The translations under genes and the position numbers were made by a program. The notes under the pieces are model-generated. The model ran no database searches and had not been told where the DNA came from. It saw only the letters and a program-made list of their open reading frames with translations. From Rhea pennata (Eukaryota; Chordata; Aves; Rheiformes; Rheidae): a stretch of 64,000 nucleotides of DNA. Positions 44,001 to 53,632 of the stretch are shown one piece after another. Where the stretch lies: contig NC_084669.1 in assembly GCF_028389875.1 (NCBI RefSeq), positions 30,368,567-30,432,566 of the forward strand, written 5' to 3'. The stretch's first letter is position 1; each line of letters begins with the position of its first letter.

Positions 44001-47000
44001 TAAATTCTCACTTAGAGAGCATCAGATGCACCTTTAAAAACCCATGGCAGCTTCTCAGCTATCTTGCTAGTTGTCTGGTTGAAATACCTGCTTCCAGAAA
44101 TGTCTGTCAGCTGAAACTAAGTTATCTTATTCTGACATGCAAGACGAGGGGCTTACAAGCGTGTTTCTAGCAGGGTTGGCCAAAGCAGACTTGGTATCTG
44201 AAGCTTGCAAAGAGTGATTGCAGAGGAGGGGTGAGAACTTGGTCTATCATGCAAACACAGCTGGCATGGAATTTTTTAAACTAGGTAATCTCCACAGAGG
44301 GCTTGACATTTCCTGTGCAGCAGCTGGGCTGTATTCTGCCTTGCAGTGCTGTAGGATGTCTGCCACAGACCTGGAGGTATTTGCTGAAATACAAATCTAA
44401 CTAGTTAGGGAAAGGAAAGGCCTTAAGAAAAGTTATTGTGGATATTTCAGACAGCAGACAACTAAAATAGATGACTGGTAAAGTTTTGTAGCAAAAGCAA
44501 ACTACACCTGTAAGACACCTTTTGTGCATTTTGTTTTTGCAGTTTTTCCCAGCTGACTCAATAGTGCACCTGTACCAACTGCACAAGTTTACTCCCAATC
44601 CATGAAAGACTTCCACTAAAGCGAAGTACAAGGCACCTAAGTTGTCTGCAGACCTATAGACTGCTCCAGGCAGCTGTGGTTGATGCTTTGTAAGTGGATT
44701 CAGAGCTGCCATCCTCACTTAACTGCCTCACCACATGAGAGTATTAACACTGTCTGGTGCTAGGAGCAGTACATACAAGTAGCACTGTATCCAAGTCTGT
44801 GTGGAAGCTGGAAAGTGACTTGCTATCCAGATTAAAGCAGCTTTCTTGTACCATCATAGCTTCCCCTAATCCAAAACCAGACCTGATCAGTTTGCAGCCT
44901 ACCTTTCTTCCATGGAAAAAAATAGGTGTTTAAGGGGAAGATTTGAACTGGGAGGGAGGTAAGAGTATGGGATAGTCATAGCTCTGTTCTGCCTTGTGTT
45001 CTGTGAGGGAGTTGCAAGTTCCTTGTATTTCCCTGTATACAGGCCTGGTTAAGAGCCATCTTTTGCCGTTTCTCCTATGAACAATTGCTTCCTAATATAA
45101 AGGGCAAGTAAAAAAAAAAAGAAAAACTAAAGTTTTATTCATTTTCCCAGAAGTAATGAAGAGGTAGGGGTTTTATTGATTCTCTCACATATTTGTTTTG
45201 CGCAAAGTGTTCTTAAATTTAACTTGCAGCTTTTTGGCTGAGGCTGGTTGCTACTGAACAGTTCTGTGTACCCAGCTGTAACCGCTACATGTGGAGAGGG
45301 AGGGGGAAAGAAAAAAAAAAACATGCCACAAATTCAGGATGAATTATCAAAAACAGAAGTCTACATTCAAATTCCTAACCCCTACTTCAGGCACCTAGGT
45401 GAGAGGTATGGCTTTCATTACTGTTCAGAACTTCACTGAGAGCTGTTGGGTTCTCCGCAGTTACAGCAGTAGAAACTCACTCAGTAAGGCTTTCTGAACT
45501 GTGGCTGCAACCGTTTCTCCCAAGAAGGGCCCTCAGGTCATTACAACTAGTCTGACTGCAAAATTTCTAGGAAGAATAGTTAGATATAACCTCTATACAG
45601 AGTCTTAACTTCTGTGAGAAGTGACCTGTAGTGCTGAGTCCAACTTCTGTTGTCCCCTCTACAGCTTCCTGGTTTCAGTATGTGCCTGGGCAGCAAAAAA
45701 TAAGATTTAACAGCTTCAGTGAGATTGTGCTTAGTCTGGCAGCACACATACTGCAGTCTCAGCCTAGCTGACGCCAGCAGCTCCTTGCCCTGATACAAGC
45801 CTAAATGCAATTCAGGGAGACAACTTTATGACCTACAATGAAGGAAAACAAACAAAAAAGAAAACCCCAAAATACACACACAGAGATTACTGGGAGGTGT
45901 TTCTTTTCAAGTAGTACGAATTTGAATTCCACTATCTATATCCTGTGCACATTATCAAGCTTGCTTCATTTGGTATTGATAATCATTGCCATATCGGACT
46001 TGGTGAAGTTTTCTGACACGTTGGGGGTCATGGTCTCAGGTGTTCCTGCACATATACTGTATTCTGGGAATTTTTCCAAGGCACTGTCAACTACTGAAGG
46101 GGAAGTGGGGGGGGGGGGAGAAAAAAAATATATATTTTGCTGTTCAGTAAAAACAGTGTGGCAAAAGTCTCCACTTTTGTATATCACAGCCTTGATACGG
46201 GGAATGGAAAGAGTTGTGATGCCATCTGACTCCTCACTCCAGTCAGTTGTGCTGGCAGCTGGTAGTAGTCAACCTTGAAGTGTTTTTAGCTCCACCACTA
46301 CTAGAAGTCTGTCTTCTGTGAGCAGTTTCAAAAAGAAGTGAAATAATTTTGTTTTATTGTCTATGTGACTAGATTTTTTTGTCTTTGCAAGATTTTGAGG
46401 ATTAATATTAGTAAAATTTCAGCAAGTGCTCTGTTCATTTCTTGTTAATTTCATCTACTTTTTCAATTTTTTCAGAAATTTCAAAAACCTAAAAGCAGTG
46501 ATCAGTTCCGTGTGCTGGCCCTCATGAAGCTCTGGTGCCACAGATCATGCCCACATCAGCTGCTTTTGCAGTCACTTATTTCTGTCCTGCCTTTTCCCCT
46601 TCCTCCCAAACATAACAGCTGTAACTGACAAACATCATTATTCCTCAACTGAAATTCTAGCTAAGAGACTCTTAAAGTAGTAAAAGATCATATCTACCTA
46701 TAAGCATCTGTTGTGATGACAGAAAAAAAACGTAGGTAAAGTAGGAGTTAGGCAAAGCCATATTTGCTTCATCTGTTCTGTACTGATTTGTTTAAGGCAG
46801 TAGTGTTAAAATAGCTTAGCAGAAACACCTGCAGAACTGGAGTCAGGATCAGGAATGACCCCTGTTTTCTTGAATCTGGCAGTAGGCTTGACGGGCATTT
46901 GAAACTACCACAGGTACCCTTTCTGGAAGGTTACTCAAAAAAAGCAGAATTGCACTGTACTTAAGATACTTCTGGATTTGAACAGCTTCTCAAAAGTTGC

Positions 47001-47184
47001 TGCAGCTGGCTATTTCCCTGGATATAACTTAATAGGCTTGTAATTTTTTTTCCCTCCCCTCTCTCCAGGTGGATTGCGTGGGATAGCACGAGGCGGCATT
47101 GCAGGTCTGACTCTTACTGGCCTCTACGCTCTCTATAACAACTGGGAGCACATGAAGGGCTCCATAGCCCAGCAGTCCCTCTGA
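28967..47184 (+). CDS. TIMM23: TIMM23, mitochondrial inner membrane translocase subunit Tim23 (complete, seven exons)
   Basis: Tim23 is the channel-forming core of the TIM23 complex, which moves presequence proteins across or into the mitochondrial inner membrane. Seven plus-strand exons join without a phase error to 206 residues (human 209). Residues 1 to about 72 form the intermembrane-space domain with the conserved PLSPYLNLDPRYLVQDTDEF; the rest is the Tim17/22/23 (PRAT) membrane domain with four hydrophobic segments, including RGRFELAFFTIGGCCMTGA, ALLYSAFGVVIEKTRGAEDD, AAGTMTGMLYKSTGGLRGIA and GLTLTGLYALYNNWEHMKGS. The ATG has a strong context (GCGCCATGG). All introns are GT-AG. Transcribed divergently from PARG and convergently with NCOA4. 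No disabling change is seen. Confidence 0.98.
29064..29529 (+). other. TIMM23: TIMM23 intron 1
   Basis: 466 bases; the first half is CpG-island sequence and contains the (GGGCC)6 tract, the second half is AT-rich. Confidence 0.95.
29105..29134 (+). repeat. (GGGCC)6 pentanucleotide repeat
   Basis: Six perfect GGGCC units begin 42 bases after the TIMM23 exon 1 donor. On the transcribed RNA this gives six G3 runs with CC spacers, a G-quadruplex-capable sequence. Confidence 0.95.
29530..29588 (+). CDS. TIMM23: TIMM23 exon 2
   Basis: 59 bases completing Leu33 and encoding TGMSPLSPYLNLDPRYLVQ. Acceptor CTTTCAG, donor CAG|GTGAGA. Confidence 0.98.
30231..30408 (+). mobile_element. CR1 LINE 3' end (truncated)
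   Basis: About 180 bases ending in the CR1 hallmark: GGTTGGACTAGATCTTCAGA, GGTCCCTTCCAACCTCAGCC and then ATTCTGTGGTTCTGCGAT, the imperfect 8-base terminal repeat. Severely 5'-truncated as is usual for CR1. Confidence 0.95.
31213..31380 (+). mobile_element. CR1 LINE 3' end (truncated, more diverged)
   Basis: Same 3' structure as the copy 1 kb upstream: AGGCTTGGACTAGGTGATTT, CCTTCCAACCTCAACAATTC, then CGTTATTCTA. More substitutions suggest an older insertion. Confidence 0.92.
31619..31766 (+). mobile_element. tRNA-Val(UAC)-derived SINE with CR1 3' tail
   Basis: 31619-31691 aligns position by position to a vertebrate tRNA-Val(UAC): A box TAGTGCAGTGG (31626-31636), D arm ending GTTATCAC, anticodon stem with one mismatch, anticodon UAC at 31652-31654, B box GGTTCAAGCCC (31670-31680), a perfect 5-bp T stem CTGGG/CCCAG, and 3' acceptor strand TGGAACCA. 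After an 18-base linker comes a CR1 tail, GGAGGTTGGACTAGATGATC, the CCTTCCAACC block and a terminal ATTCTGTG. The 5' acceptor strand no longer pairs, so this is not a working tRNA gene. The layout is that of a SINE mobilised by CR1 machinery. The zebra finch TguSINE1 has the same layout but a tRNA-Ile head, as I recall it. Confidence 0.88.
33038..33131 (+). CDS. TIMM23: TIMM23 exon 3
   Basis: 94 bases encoding residues 53-83 plus one base: DTDEFILPTGANKTRGRF then ELAFFTIGGCCMT, containing the first part of the PRAT domain. Acceptor TTCCAG, donor ACAG|GTAGGT. Confidence 0.98.
33132..33354 (+). other. TIMM23: TIMM23 intron 3
   Basis: Short 223-base intron, nothing else seen. Confidence 0.95.
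33355..33439 (+). CDS. TIMM23: TIMM23 exon 4
   Basis: 85 bases encoding AAFGALNGLRLGLKETQN and MTWSKPRNV plus split codons. Acceptor AACTAG, donor ACA|GTAAGT; the split CA|A codon gives Gln112. Confidence 0.98.
33440..35606 (+). other. TIMM23: TIMM23 intron 4
   Basis: 2.2 kb without recognisable repeats or RNA genes. Confidence 0.9.
35607..35665 (+). CDS. TIMM23: TIMM23 exon 5
   Basis: 59 bases encoding ILNMVTRQGALWANTLGSL. Acceptor CATATAG, donor CTAG|GTAAGT. Confidence 0.98.
35666..37814 (+). other. TIMM23: TIMM23 intron 5
   Basis: 2.1 kb; contains an ACT/ATT trinucleotide stretch at about 36816-36846 and A-rich runs near 36101 and 36165. No further element recognised. Confidence 0.9.
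37815..37925 (+). CDS. TIMM23: TIMM23 exon 6
   Basis: 111 bases encoding LLYSAFGVVIEKTRGAEDD and LNTIAAGTMTGMLYKST. Acceptor CTTTCTCAG, donor ACCG|GTAGAG. Corresponds to the third part of the membrane domain. Confidence 0.98.
37926..47068 (+). other. TIMM23: TIMM23 intron 6 (9.1 kb)
   Basis: The longest TIMM23 intron. It has a G-run at about 46108-46119 and scattered short A-runs, but no CR1 tail, tRNA-like sequence or additional exon was recognised on either strand. Confidence 0.85.
47069..47184 (+). CDS. TIMM23: TIMM23 exon 7 (terminal coding part)
   Basis: 116 bases completing Gly169 and encoding GLRGIARGGIAGLTLTGLY then ALYNNWEHMKGSIAQQSL and TGA. Acceptor follows a long pyrimidine tract (CCCTCTCTCCAG). 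Confidence 0.98.
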
Positions 47185-47580
47185 GCAGGGCAGCCAGCGC
47201 CAGACAGAGGACATGCTTGCATAGTCACCAGTCAAATCAGTTGAGACCTGTCTGGTGCCCCTTATTATTTTATTTACAATTAGCATGAAACTGAAGGAAG
47301 ACATCATGCTGGGAGGAACCTGTTGACACCATTTAGCTGGACTGGCCCTTTCCTTCCTGCCAGCCAGTTGCTGGAGGCAGCAACATTTCTTGGACCTGCA
47401 AGCAAACAGAATGGCCACCAGGATCCAGTCTCTGTGACACACTCACCAACAAGCTCTGGTGTATGCTCAGAGGTGTGCCCAGGCCTCATAGTTGTACATG
47501 CTGCACCACCAGGTTTGTTCAGTTGCGTGTACTACACCGATAGCGCTGCATAATAAAGTTTGTGTCCATAGAGCTATTCA
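47185..47580 (+). other. TIMM23: TIMM23 3' untranslated region
   Basis: From the TGA to just past the first canonical AATAAA (47552-47557), which is followed by the T/G-rich GTTTGTGTCC. Cleavage is expected near 47570-47580. A second A-rich hexamer region near 47699 could be an alternative site. Confidence 0.8.
47552..47557 (+). terminator. TIMM23: TIMM23 polyadenylation signal AATAAA
   Basis: Canonical hexamer 368 bases after the stop codon, with a GU-rich stretch immediately downstream. Confidence 0.85.
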
Positions 47581-50500
47581 CTGCAGTCCTTCAACATACA
47601 TCACCCCATCAGCCAGCATCCAGCAGCTGGAGCAAGCCAGACACGGGGCAAGGCTTGTTATTCTTACAGCACAGGGTAAGCTGTAAAAAGGGATATCATA
47701 ATAAAAAGGGTGGTACTCATGCAACATCCTTCCTATGCTTTGCTGTTCTTACTGCTAAGACAGGAGTCTGCCAAATCCTGTGGCTCTCTTGTTTACTGTT
47801 TAATTTCAAAGGACTGATGTGATAAAATCATGAGAGAATTAGTGGATGGGAGGAAGTAAACTAACAGGCTGATTGTCTCCTGATGTGAGATGATGGTGAG
47901 ACATAGCAGACAGGGCTTGACTCTGCTCCCTTATTTGTTCTAAGGTTTCAGTAGTGTTAAACCATGTACTGAGCAGTGTTTGCAGATAAACTAAATGGCA
48001 GGGGGTTATTTGGTTCAAGTTACCACTTGATAGGTTATTCTCCCAAATTTTTAAAATACAATCTGTAAACAATCAAACTGGTCTGAAACAACATGAAGGG
48101 AGAGAAAGTGAAGAAAAAGAAACCTAGGGCTGGGTGGGCAGCTTATTGGAGAACACAGGCTTGCTTTATTTGGGTGCTTCCTACTGAAGCAGCAGTTCCT
48201 GATAACTGTATTGTACCCAACAAAATACAAAGAACAGAAGGGGAGTAAAGGGAAGAAGCCAGCTCTTACCTTCCTTTGAGAAGTAATACAGCTTTGCCCA
48301 GAAGCTTCTTTCTTGAGGGGAAGAAGCCTCTGAGACTAGCTTTTTATAGAGTGCAAGCAAGCGAGAGGGCTCTCGCTAATGAGCCTTCCCAGTTGAATTC
48401 AATTAGCCTTGCTTGGATACCAGTTCAGATTAGGTGCTTCCTGCCAGTACCTATTAGATCTGGCATGAAGGAAAGAAAAGAATTTTTCTGACCTGCTTTG
48501 TAAGTGCCGTTTTTTCTTAATCCTTACTTGGGTTCTGCTTTTTTTAGCAGGTTGTATACTGCTGTTGTATAAGCGCTAGACCTTCTGCATGTATTTTTCA
48601 AGGGCCGTACCACCAAAGAACCTGCGTCCTGCTCACAGGCTGCAGTAAGGTGACGTGGGCATCGCCGTGCGGTGCTGTCGGGTGGGACATCTGGAAATGC
48701 GTACGCTGCCTTCTTCATGAACTGCCTTTTCTCTGCCCTCTGGCATCAGTGAGTCCTGCCCTCCCTTTTTGTTGGTCACCTTTACTGTGTGCCTGTACTG
48801 CTGCCCTTTACTGTGACGGAAATGGATTGTTGCCTGTGGGGAGGGAAGTTGCTTTTAAGTGTCAGGAGCTGAGCAGTGTATCTTTGGGGGTTGGTTTTGC
48901 TAGAAGCTTTCTCAGGACTGAAGTGTGACTCAGGAGCTCTCTGTCCCTAACTAAAGTGGGAAAGCTGCAAATTGTCAAATGTCTATTCCTTTAGGGGCAA
49001 TAGGGATAATGTAGAAATGAGCTTCTAAGATCAAAGTTGCCACAAGCTCAAGGCTAGACTGGCTGTTGGAACAAACTTGTGTGTTGTCTAACTGTTGTGC
49101 AGTAACCTCAGGTTTCCTGGACATGCCTCAGAGCAGAACAGAGTGCGTTTTTCTGAAACAGCTTTGCTCCTAAGGCTATGAAAAATCTTCAGTTTGTAAT
49201 AAATAAATAGTATTAAGGCAGCTGGTGCTGTGAATGCAGCACTTCTGAAGCAGAGGAAAGAGCGAGCAGTGGCCATCTACATGTACTCATATATGATCAT
49301 ATTTTATGCATCCAACTTCTCCAAAGCAAAAACTCCATGTGTGAATCGTTAGTGTGGAATATAGGAACCATCTTGACACTCCTTGTCAAGACTTTTACCA
49401 TGTTCACAATTTGCCAACAATTGGTGTAAGGTTGTTATCGAAAGCTGTGACCTGTGCTGCCTTGCATCAGCTCTCTTAGCTAGGGAAAGAGTCATGGGAA
49501 ACACTGAAAAATACTGAAGGAGCATCCAGACTCGGTGAACCAGCAAGACACTGATTCTCATTTTGTAGACCTCGAAGAACTATTGTTACTGGATTAGATT
49601 TGGATTCAGAAGTGCTGAGTCGTAGCAAGGGAAGTTGCTAAAGGCATAGAACGGCTTCAGAGAAGAGCAGAGAGCAAGGCAAACAAATGAGAGGTGGCAG
49701 GCTGTAACAACTTAAAGCAAAGGTGGAGATGGCTCACTTGTGTACAAACTGAGGAAAGGAGGAGACAGTAACTCAAGAGGCAGCTGCAAGGACCAAAAGG
49801 ATGTCTGAGGTCAGTGGGAATAAAAAGAAGTAAAACGAAGTCACAGCCATAGGATTTGGCAAGCATGTTCTGGTCCTTCTGTGGAGAATTACATACATGT
49901 GAGCACGGGAGAGCTTGGCCATCTTGTAGCGTGGTGCTTTTTCTGCAGTAGCCAGATACTGCAGCCAGATCTGAGATACTGGCTATAATGACAGCTTTCT
50001 GCATTTTGTAAAGCTGTCTTGGTGTAATGTAAGGAGCCGAGAAAGGCAAACCACTTTCACGATTTCCCATCAGCTTCTCAAACTTCTCTTATAGTTGGGG
50101 GAATTTGTTGAAAAATCTGTAGTCATGTGGTGGGAATCTCCAGGTTCCTCACAGAATAGAAGCTGACGTTAGGGCAGTAGAGCGACTCCAGTGCTCACGG
50201 CCTTTGGCTATGCTGATCTGGGACTGGGAAAGGAGTGGCATGGGGGGGGGGGGGGCTTTTCTGAGGTTTGAGCAGATGATTACAGCTGTGTATAACAGCC
50301 GAGATTAAGTTACTAAGTTACTAAGTTGGTATGTTTTAAGTAAGTGGAGCTTTATGGATATTCTGAACTGGCCTTGATCTGTACAGAATCAGCCACCAAG
50401 ACACCAGTGCAATTACAAGCATACACCGCACCAAAGGAGACTGAACTTTCTCGGTACTTTCAAGCAATCCTTAATTTTGGTCTCGCATGTCCCTGGGGTG

Positions 50501-51739
50501 TCTCTCCCTGCCCTGATCCTGCTCGTCACGCCCCTTGCCCATGACCAGGGCTGCCAGAGGCGCAGCCATAGGTTTGAGCCAGAGGCGCTGGGCAGAGTCT
50601 CGTGCTCAGGAGTGCTTCCCCAGGTAGGTACTTGCTCAGAGGAGCCTCCTTCTGCCACTGCACCCTCCTGCCCCATTGTTTAACAGACTTGGAAGTAGCA
50701 TTAACTCATGTCTTTTTATAAAGTTCCCCCCCCCCCCCCAAACTTCACGTCTGGGAAATAAGAGGAAATTCCTCCTGTAATAGAGGAAATTGTAGTTAGC
50801 AGTAGCACGACTCGCGTGGCCAGCGAGCTTTCATTACTGACCTGTGCGCGCTGCAGCCCGCCTGGCTGCGCAGGAGGCGCCTGGGTGAGCTCTGGCCGCC
50901 CCCGGCCCGAAGGCGGCGGCACCTTACGGCATCGGCCGCCGCAGGGACACAGCAGGCCTTCGCCGTGCACGCACTGGTCTGTCACGGAAGCCTCCCACCC
51001 GACGCAAGCCGGGAGGCGCCACGCGCTCACCCACTTGCTGACTGTACTCGGGTTCTTTGACTGGTATGTGGAGCTCTGCACATGGTATCTTCTAACCCAC
51101 CCTCTAGTCCCCTTTTTTTTTCTCCTTTGTTTTTTTAAATGTGTATTTACACAAATACATGAAATCCAAGGTATCACGGATGAAACGCTGCCAGACTCAG
51201 CTGTGTACCGTCTTACAGGAACATTCTCTTCCTACTAGAACGTGGTTTGGTTAAAGTCACTACTACCAATTTTAAAGGATTGGAAAATCCTCAAAAGAGA
51301 AAGAACACCACAGTCTGACATCCAAAAACAAAGAAAGCAGAAGAGCCACAGTGAGAGGGGAAACTAACCTTTAATTGCACAGCCAGAAAAGAGATGGTCT
51401 CCAGCCACAGGCAGAGAAGGCTAGAACCTACTAAAATTCCTAAATCCTCAAATATTCAAGAATGATAAGAAACAAACATGTCATTTTTGTCTAAATTTGT
51501 ATTTCTTACAGTGCCTGAATAAAGCCCAGGTGGCTTAGCCACATCAGCTTTGTGTGCACTTTATGTTTCAGTGCAGCTCTGGACAGGAAATGCTGCGCTA
51601 CTCTTGCCAGGGCGTCCTGGACACAGGGCTGCCAGGGTCCCACCGATGTTCGGGCGCTACCTGCGCTTCCGCACCGGAGAACGTGCGACGCCAGTGCTGG
51701 GGCACAGCTAGAGCAGTGGTCAAACAGAAGTTAATGACA
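47581..51739. other. Intergenic region between convergent TIMM23 and NCOA4
   Basis: About 4.2 kb with no recognised gene. It holds a G-run (50244-50256), a C-run (50727-50740) and an isolated GC/CpG-rich patch at about 50815-51025 that has no assigned promoter. Open frames of 140-153 codons over that patch have no recognisable domain and look compositional. Confidence 0.7.
50815..51025. other. Orphan CpG-rich patch
   Basis: About 210 bases with many CG dinucleotides (for example GCGCGCTGCAGCCCGCC, GGCGGCGGCACC, CGGCCGCCGC) in AT-rich surroundings, about 3.6 kb past the TIMM23 stop and 0.7 kb beyond the NCOA4 3' end. It could be a small CpG island, a decayed promoter or a gene-conversion hot spot. 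No transcript start signal was identified. Confidence 0.5.
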
Positions 51740-51760
51740 CACGGTTCCTGGGCGTTGTTC

Positions 51761-51766
51761 TTTAAT
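51761..51766 (-). terminator. NCOA4: Candidate NCOA4 distal polyadenylation signal ATTAAA
   Basis: Common variant hexamer followed about 30 bases on by GTGTGT on the minus strand. Confidence 0.5.
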
Positions 51767-52313
51767 CATCTTTGAAAGAAGACATACCACAGACTTCAGT
51801 TGCAATTTTTTTTTTAATGGAAAAGACTAATCAATGTTTTACCATAAATACCAATTAGTGATACCAGGTCAGTTGAACAAGTAAATGAATACACGTAACC
51901 CCCAAATTTTAAAGGTTCATAGTGAACTAACAGAGTAGCACACACTGACAACTACAAGGAATTGTAAGAGGTGGGCTGCACTTCAATCACCTTCATCAAG
52001 TTAAATTGCTAATCAAAATAGGCTATTATTGGAGTTAGTTATAGTGCAGTCTTCCCATGCAGCAACAAGGACACATTGAAAGGGGAAAAGTTAACTTCAA
52101 AAAAAACATCTTTCTGCTTTCAGTAGAAAGCCAAAACTATTAAAATTATAGAAGTGTCAAGTGGTCCACTGATCATAAGCCCATTTGGGGGTCTAGTCTA
52201 GCAGTATATCCTTCTCATACTAAAAAACTCATTTTTACACACATGCGCAAGTTGTAGCAGAGAGGACCGCAGTCACACTGCAAAGTGGTATCACGGTTAG
52301 AGCTGACTAATAA

Positions 52314-52319
52314 TTTATT
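52314..52319 (-). terminator. NCOA4: Candidate NCOA4 proximal polyadenylation signal AATAAA
   Basis: Canonical hexamer on the minus strand about 1.3 kb after the stop codon. Confidence 0.5.
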
Positions 52320-53626
52320 TTCTGCACCATTGTGAAGAACTTAAACCACTTTTATTCTCGGCAGCTTTGGGGATGGGGCAAAGTGGAAGCTGGTTTGTAC
52401 AGTCATTAGGAGTAATCTGTGCAAGTGTCTAGAAGCTGCACCAGAGACTGTAACTGTACAGTGTTCCATGCACGCTGGCAAGCACGTGCCATGTTTCCAT
52501 CTAGCATCTCTGCGCTCTCCTCTGGGTGCAAACTCTTACACACCCAAGGAGGTGTGGAGTAATGGTGTTGCTGCTACAGCAATCACAATTGCTCCCACCC
52601 CACTTTCATATGCGTAATACTAAAGGAAATCCACAGCTTAAGTATCTTTAAAATGCATCAGACAGTGGGATCCACACAGGTCGCCAAGGTGGTGTTTTCC
52701 AGTTAAATAGCATGAGAAGGCATCCAGTTCCCCAAATCTTAACTGAGATGCCTGCTATGCAGTGGCTTATCAATGCAGGTTAATTACAAATTATCTGAAA
52801 CTCAAAGAAACATACGTGTTTCATCATACAGCTTTTTTCAGTGGAATTGAAATTGCTGCTAAAAGCTGGGGATGCAGGTTCTCAGTCTGCTGCTGCGTGA
52901 AAACTAAAAACGCCACAGAAGAGCCTGGCAATCCAGCTTTGCTCTTTTTCTCTAAGAGACCCAAGTCTGCCTGGTCTCCGAATCGCTCAGAAACCTGCAA
53001 GGGAAGTTTTCACACAAAACTTAAGTTACCAGTTCTCCTGTCACGGGTCAAGTCCCATAAATTCACATCTCTCGAAATCTTGACTGCCCAGGCTCAGCCG
53101 GGTGACGCACCAACAGAAGATGCAAATGAAATCTTTGAAGTTAGCAACCACCCTACAAAAAACTGCTTCCAAATAGAGCCTAGGCCATCTTATGATCCCA
53201 GTAAGCTGGAAACCAGCTCATGACAAAGGTGCAGCAGCTGAAAGGAACAACACTTTTTAATGACAAACCAACGTCAACGGTGGAGGTTTCACAGCACCAG
53301 AGATTTTGCTTTATACCTGCACTGGCTTTCAAGTGACAACCCATTAAAGAGGATTCACGTAGTCCCGTAACAGATACAAATTTACTAACACCACTGGAGT
53401 GTCAGTTTGCTTATGCTCAGTGGGTCTACATTGCAGAATTAATCATAACAAAAAGGCATTTTCTGCACCATAACTCTGTTACATGAAGATTTTTTCTTTT
53501 TGTTATAATTTTGGAAGAAAAAGCAGACAGCCAAACACAAACACAAGAATTCATCTGGCTGCAGTCACTCAGCATAGATGTGCGATTAATCAGCAGGAAG
53601 GGGACAACTTCAGCGCTTCCAGTTCT

Positions 53627-53632
53627 TCACAT
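53627..53632 (-). CDS. NCOA4: NCOA4 last coding exon (Met-stop only)
   Basis: Directly after acceptor TTGTTTAG the sequence reads ATG TGA, giving the final Met600 and stop. Human NCOA4 also ends PLQM, so the short coding tail of the last exon is conserved. The exon continues as 3' UTR. Confidence 0.85.
   Translation of the reverse strand: M

Larger units (their letters stand above)
51740..53626 (-). other. NCOA4: NCOA4 3' untranslated region
   Basis: Follows the TGA in the last exon. Two minus-strand polyadenylation signals are visible, AATAAA at 52314-52319 and ATTAAA at 51761-51766; the latter is followed by a GTGTGT stretch. Use of one or both would give a 3' UTR of about 1.3 or 1.9 kb. 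End position is therefore approximate. Confidence 0.65.

Noticed and set aside
50716-51238. 153-codon minus-strand and 140-codon plus-strand overlapping frames
   Set aside because: No recognised domain, and the two strands are open together because of the GC-rich patch. No splice or promoter context supports a gene.
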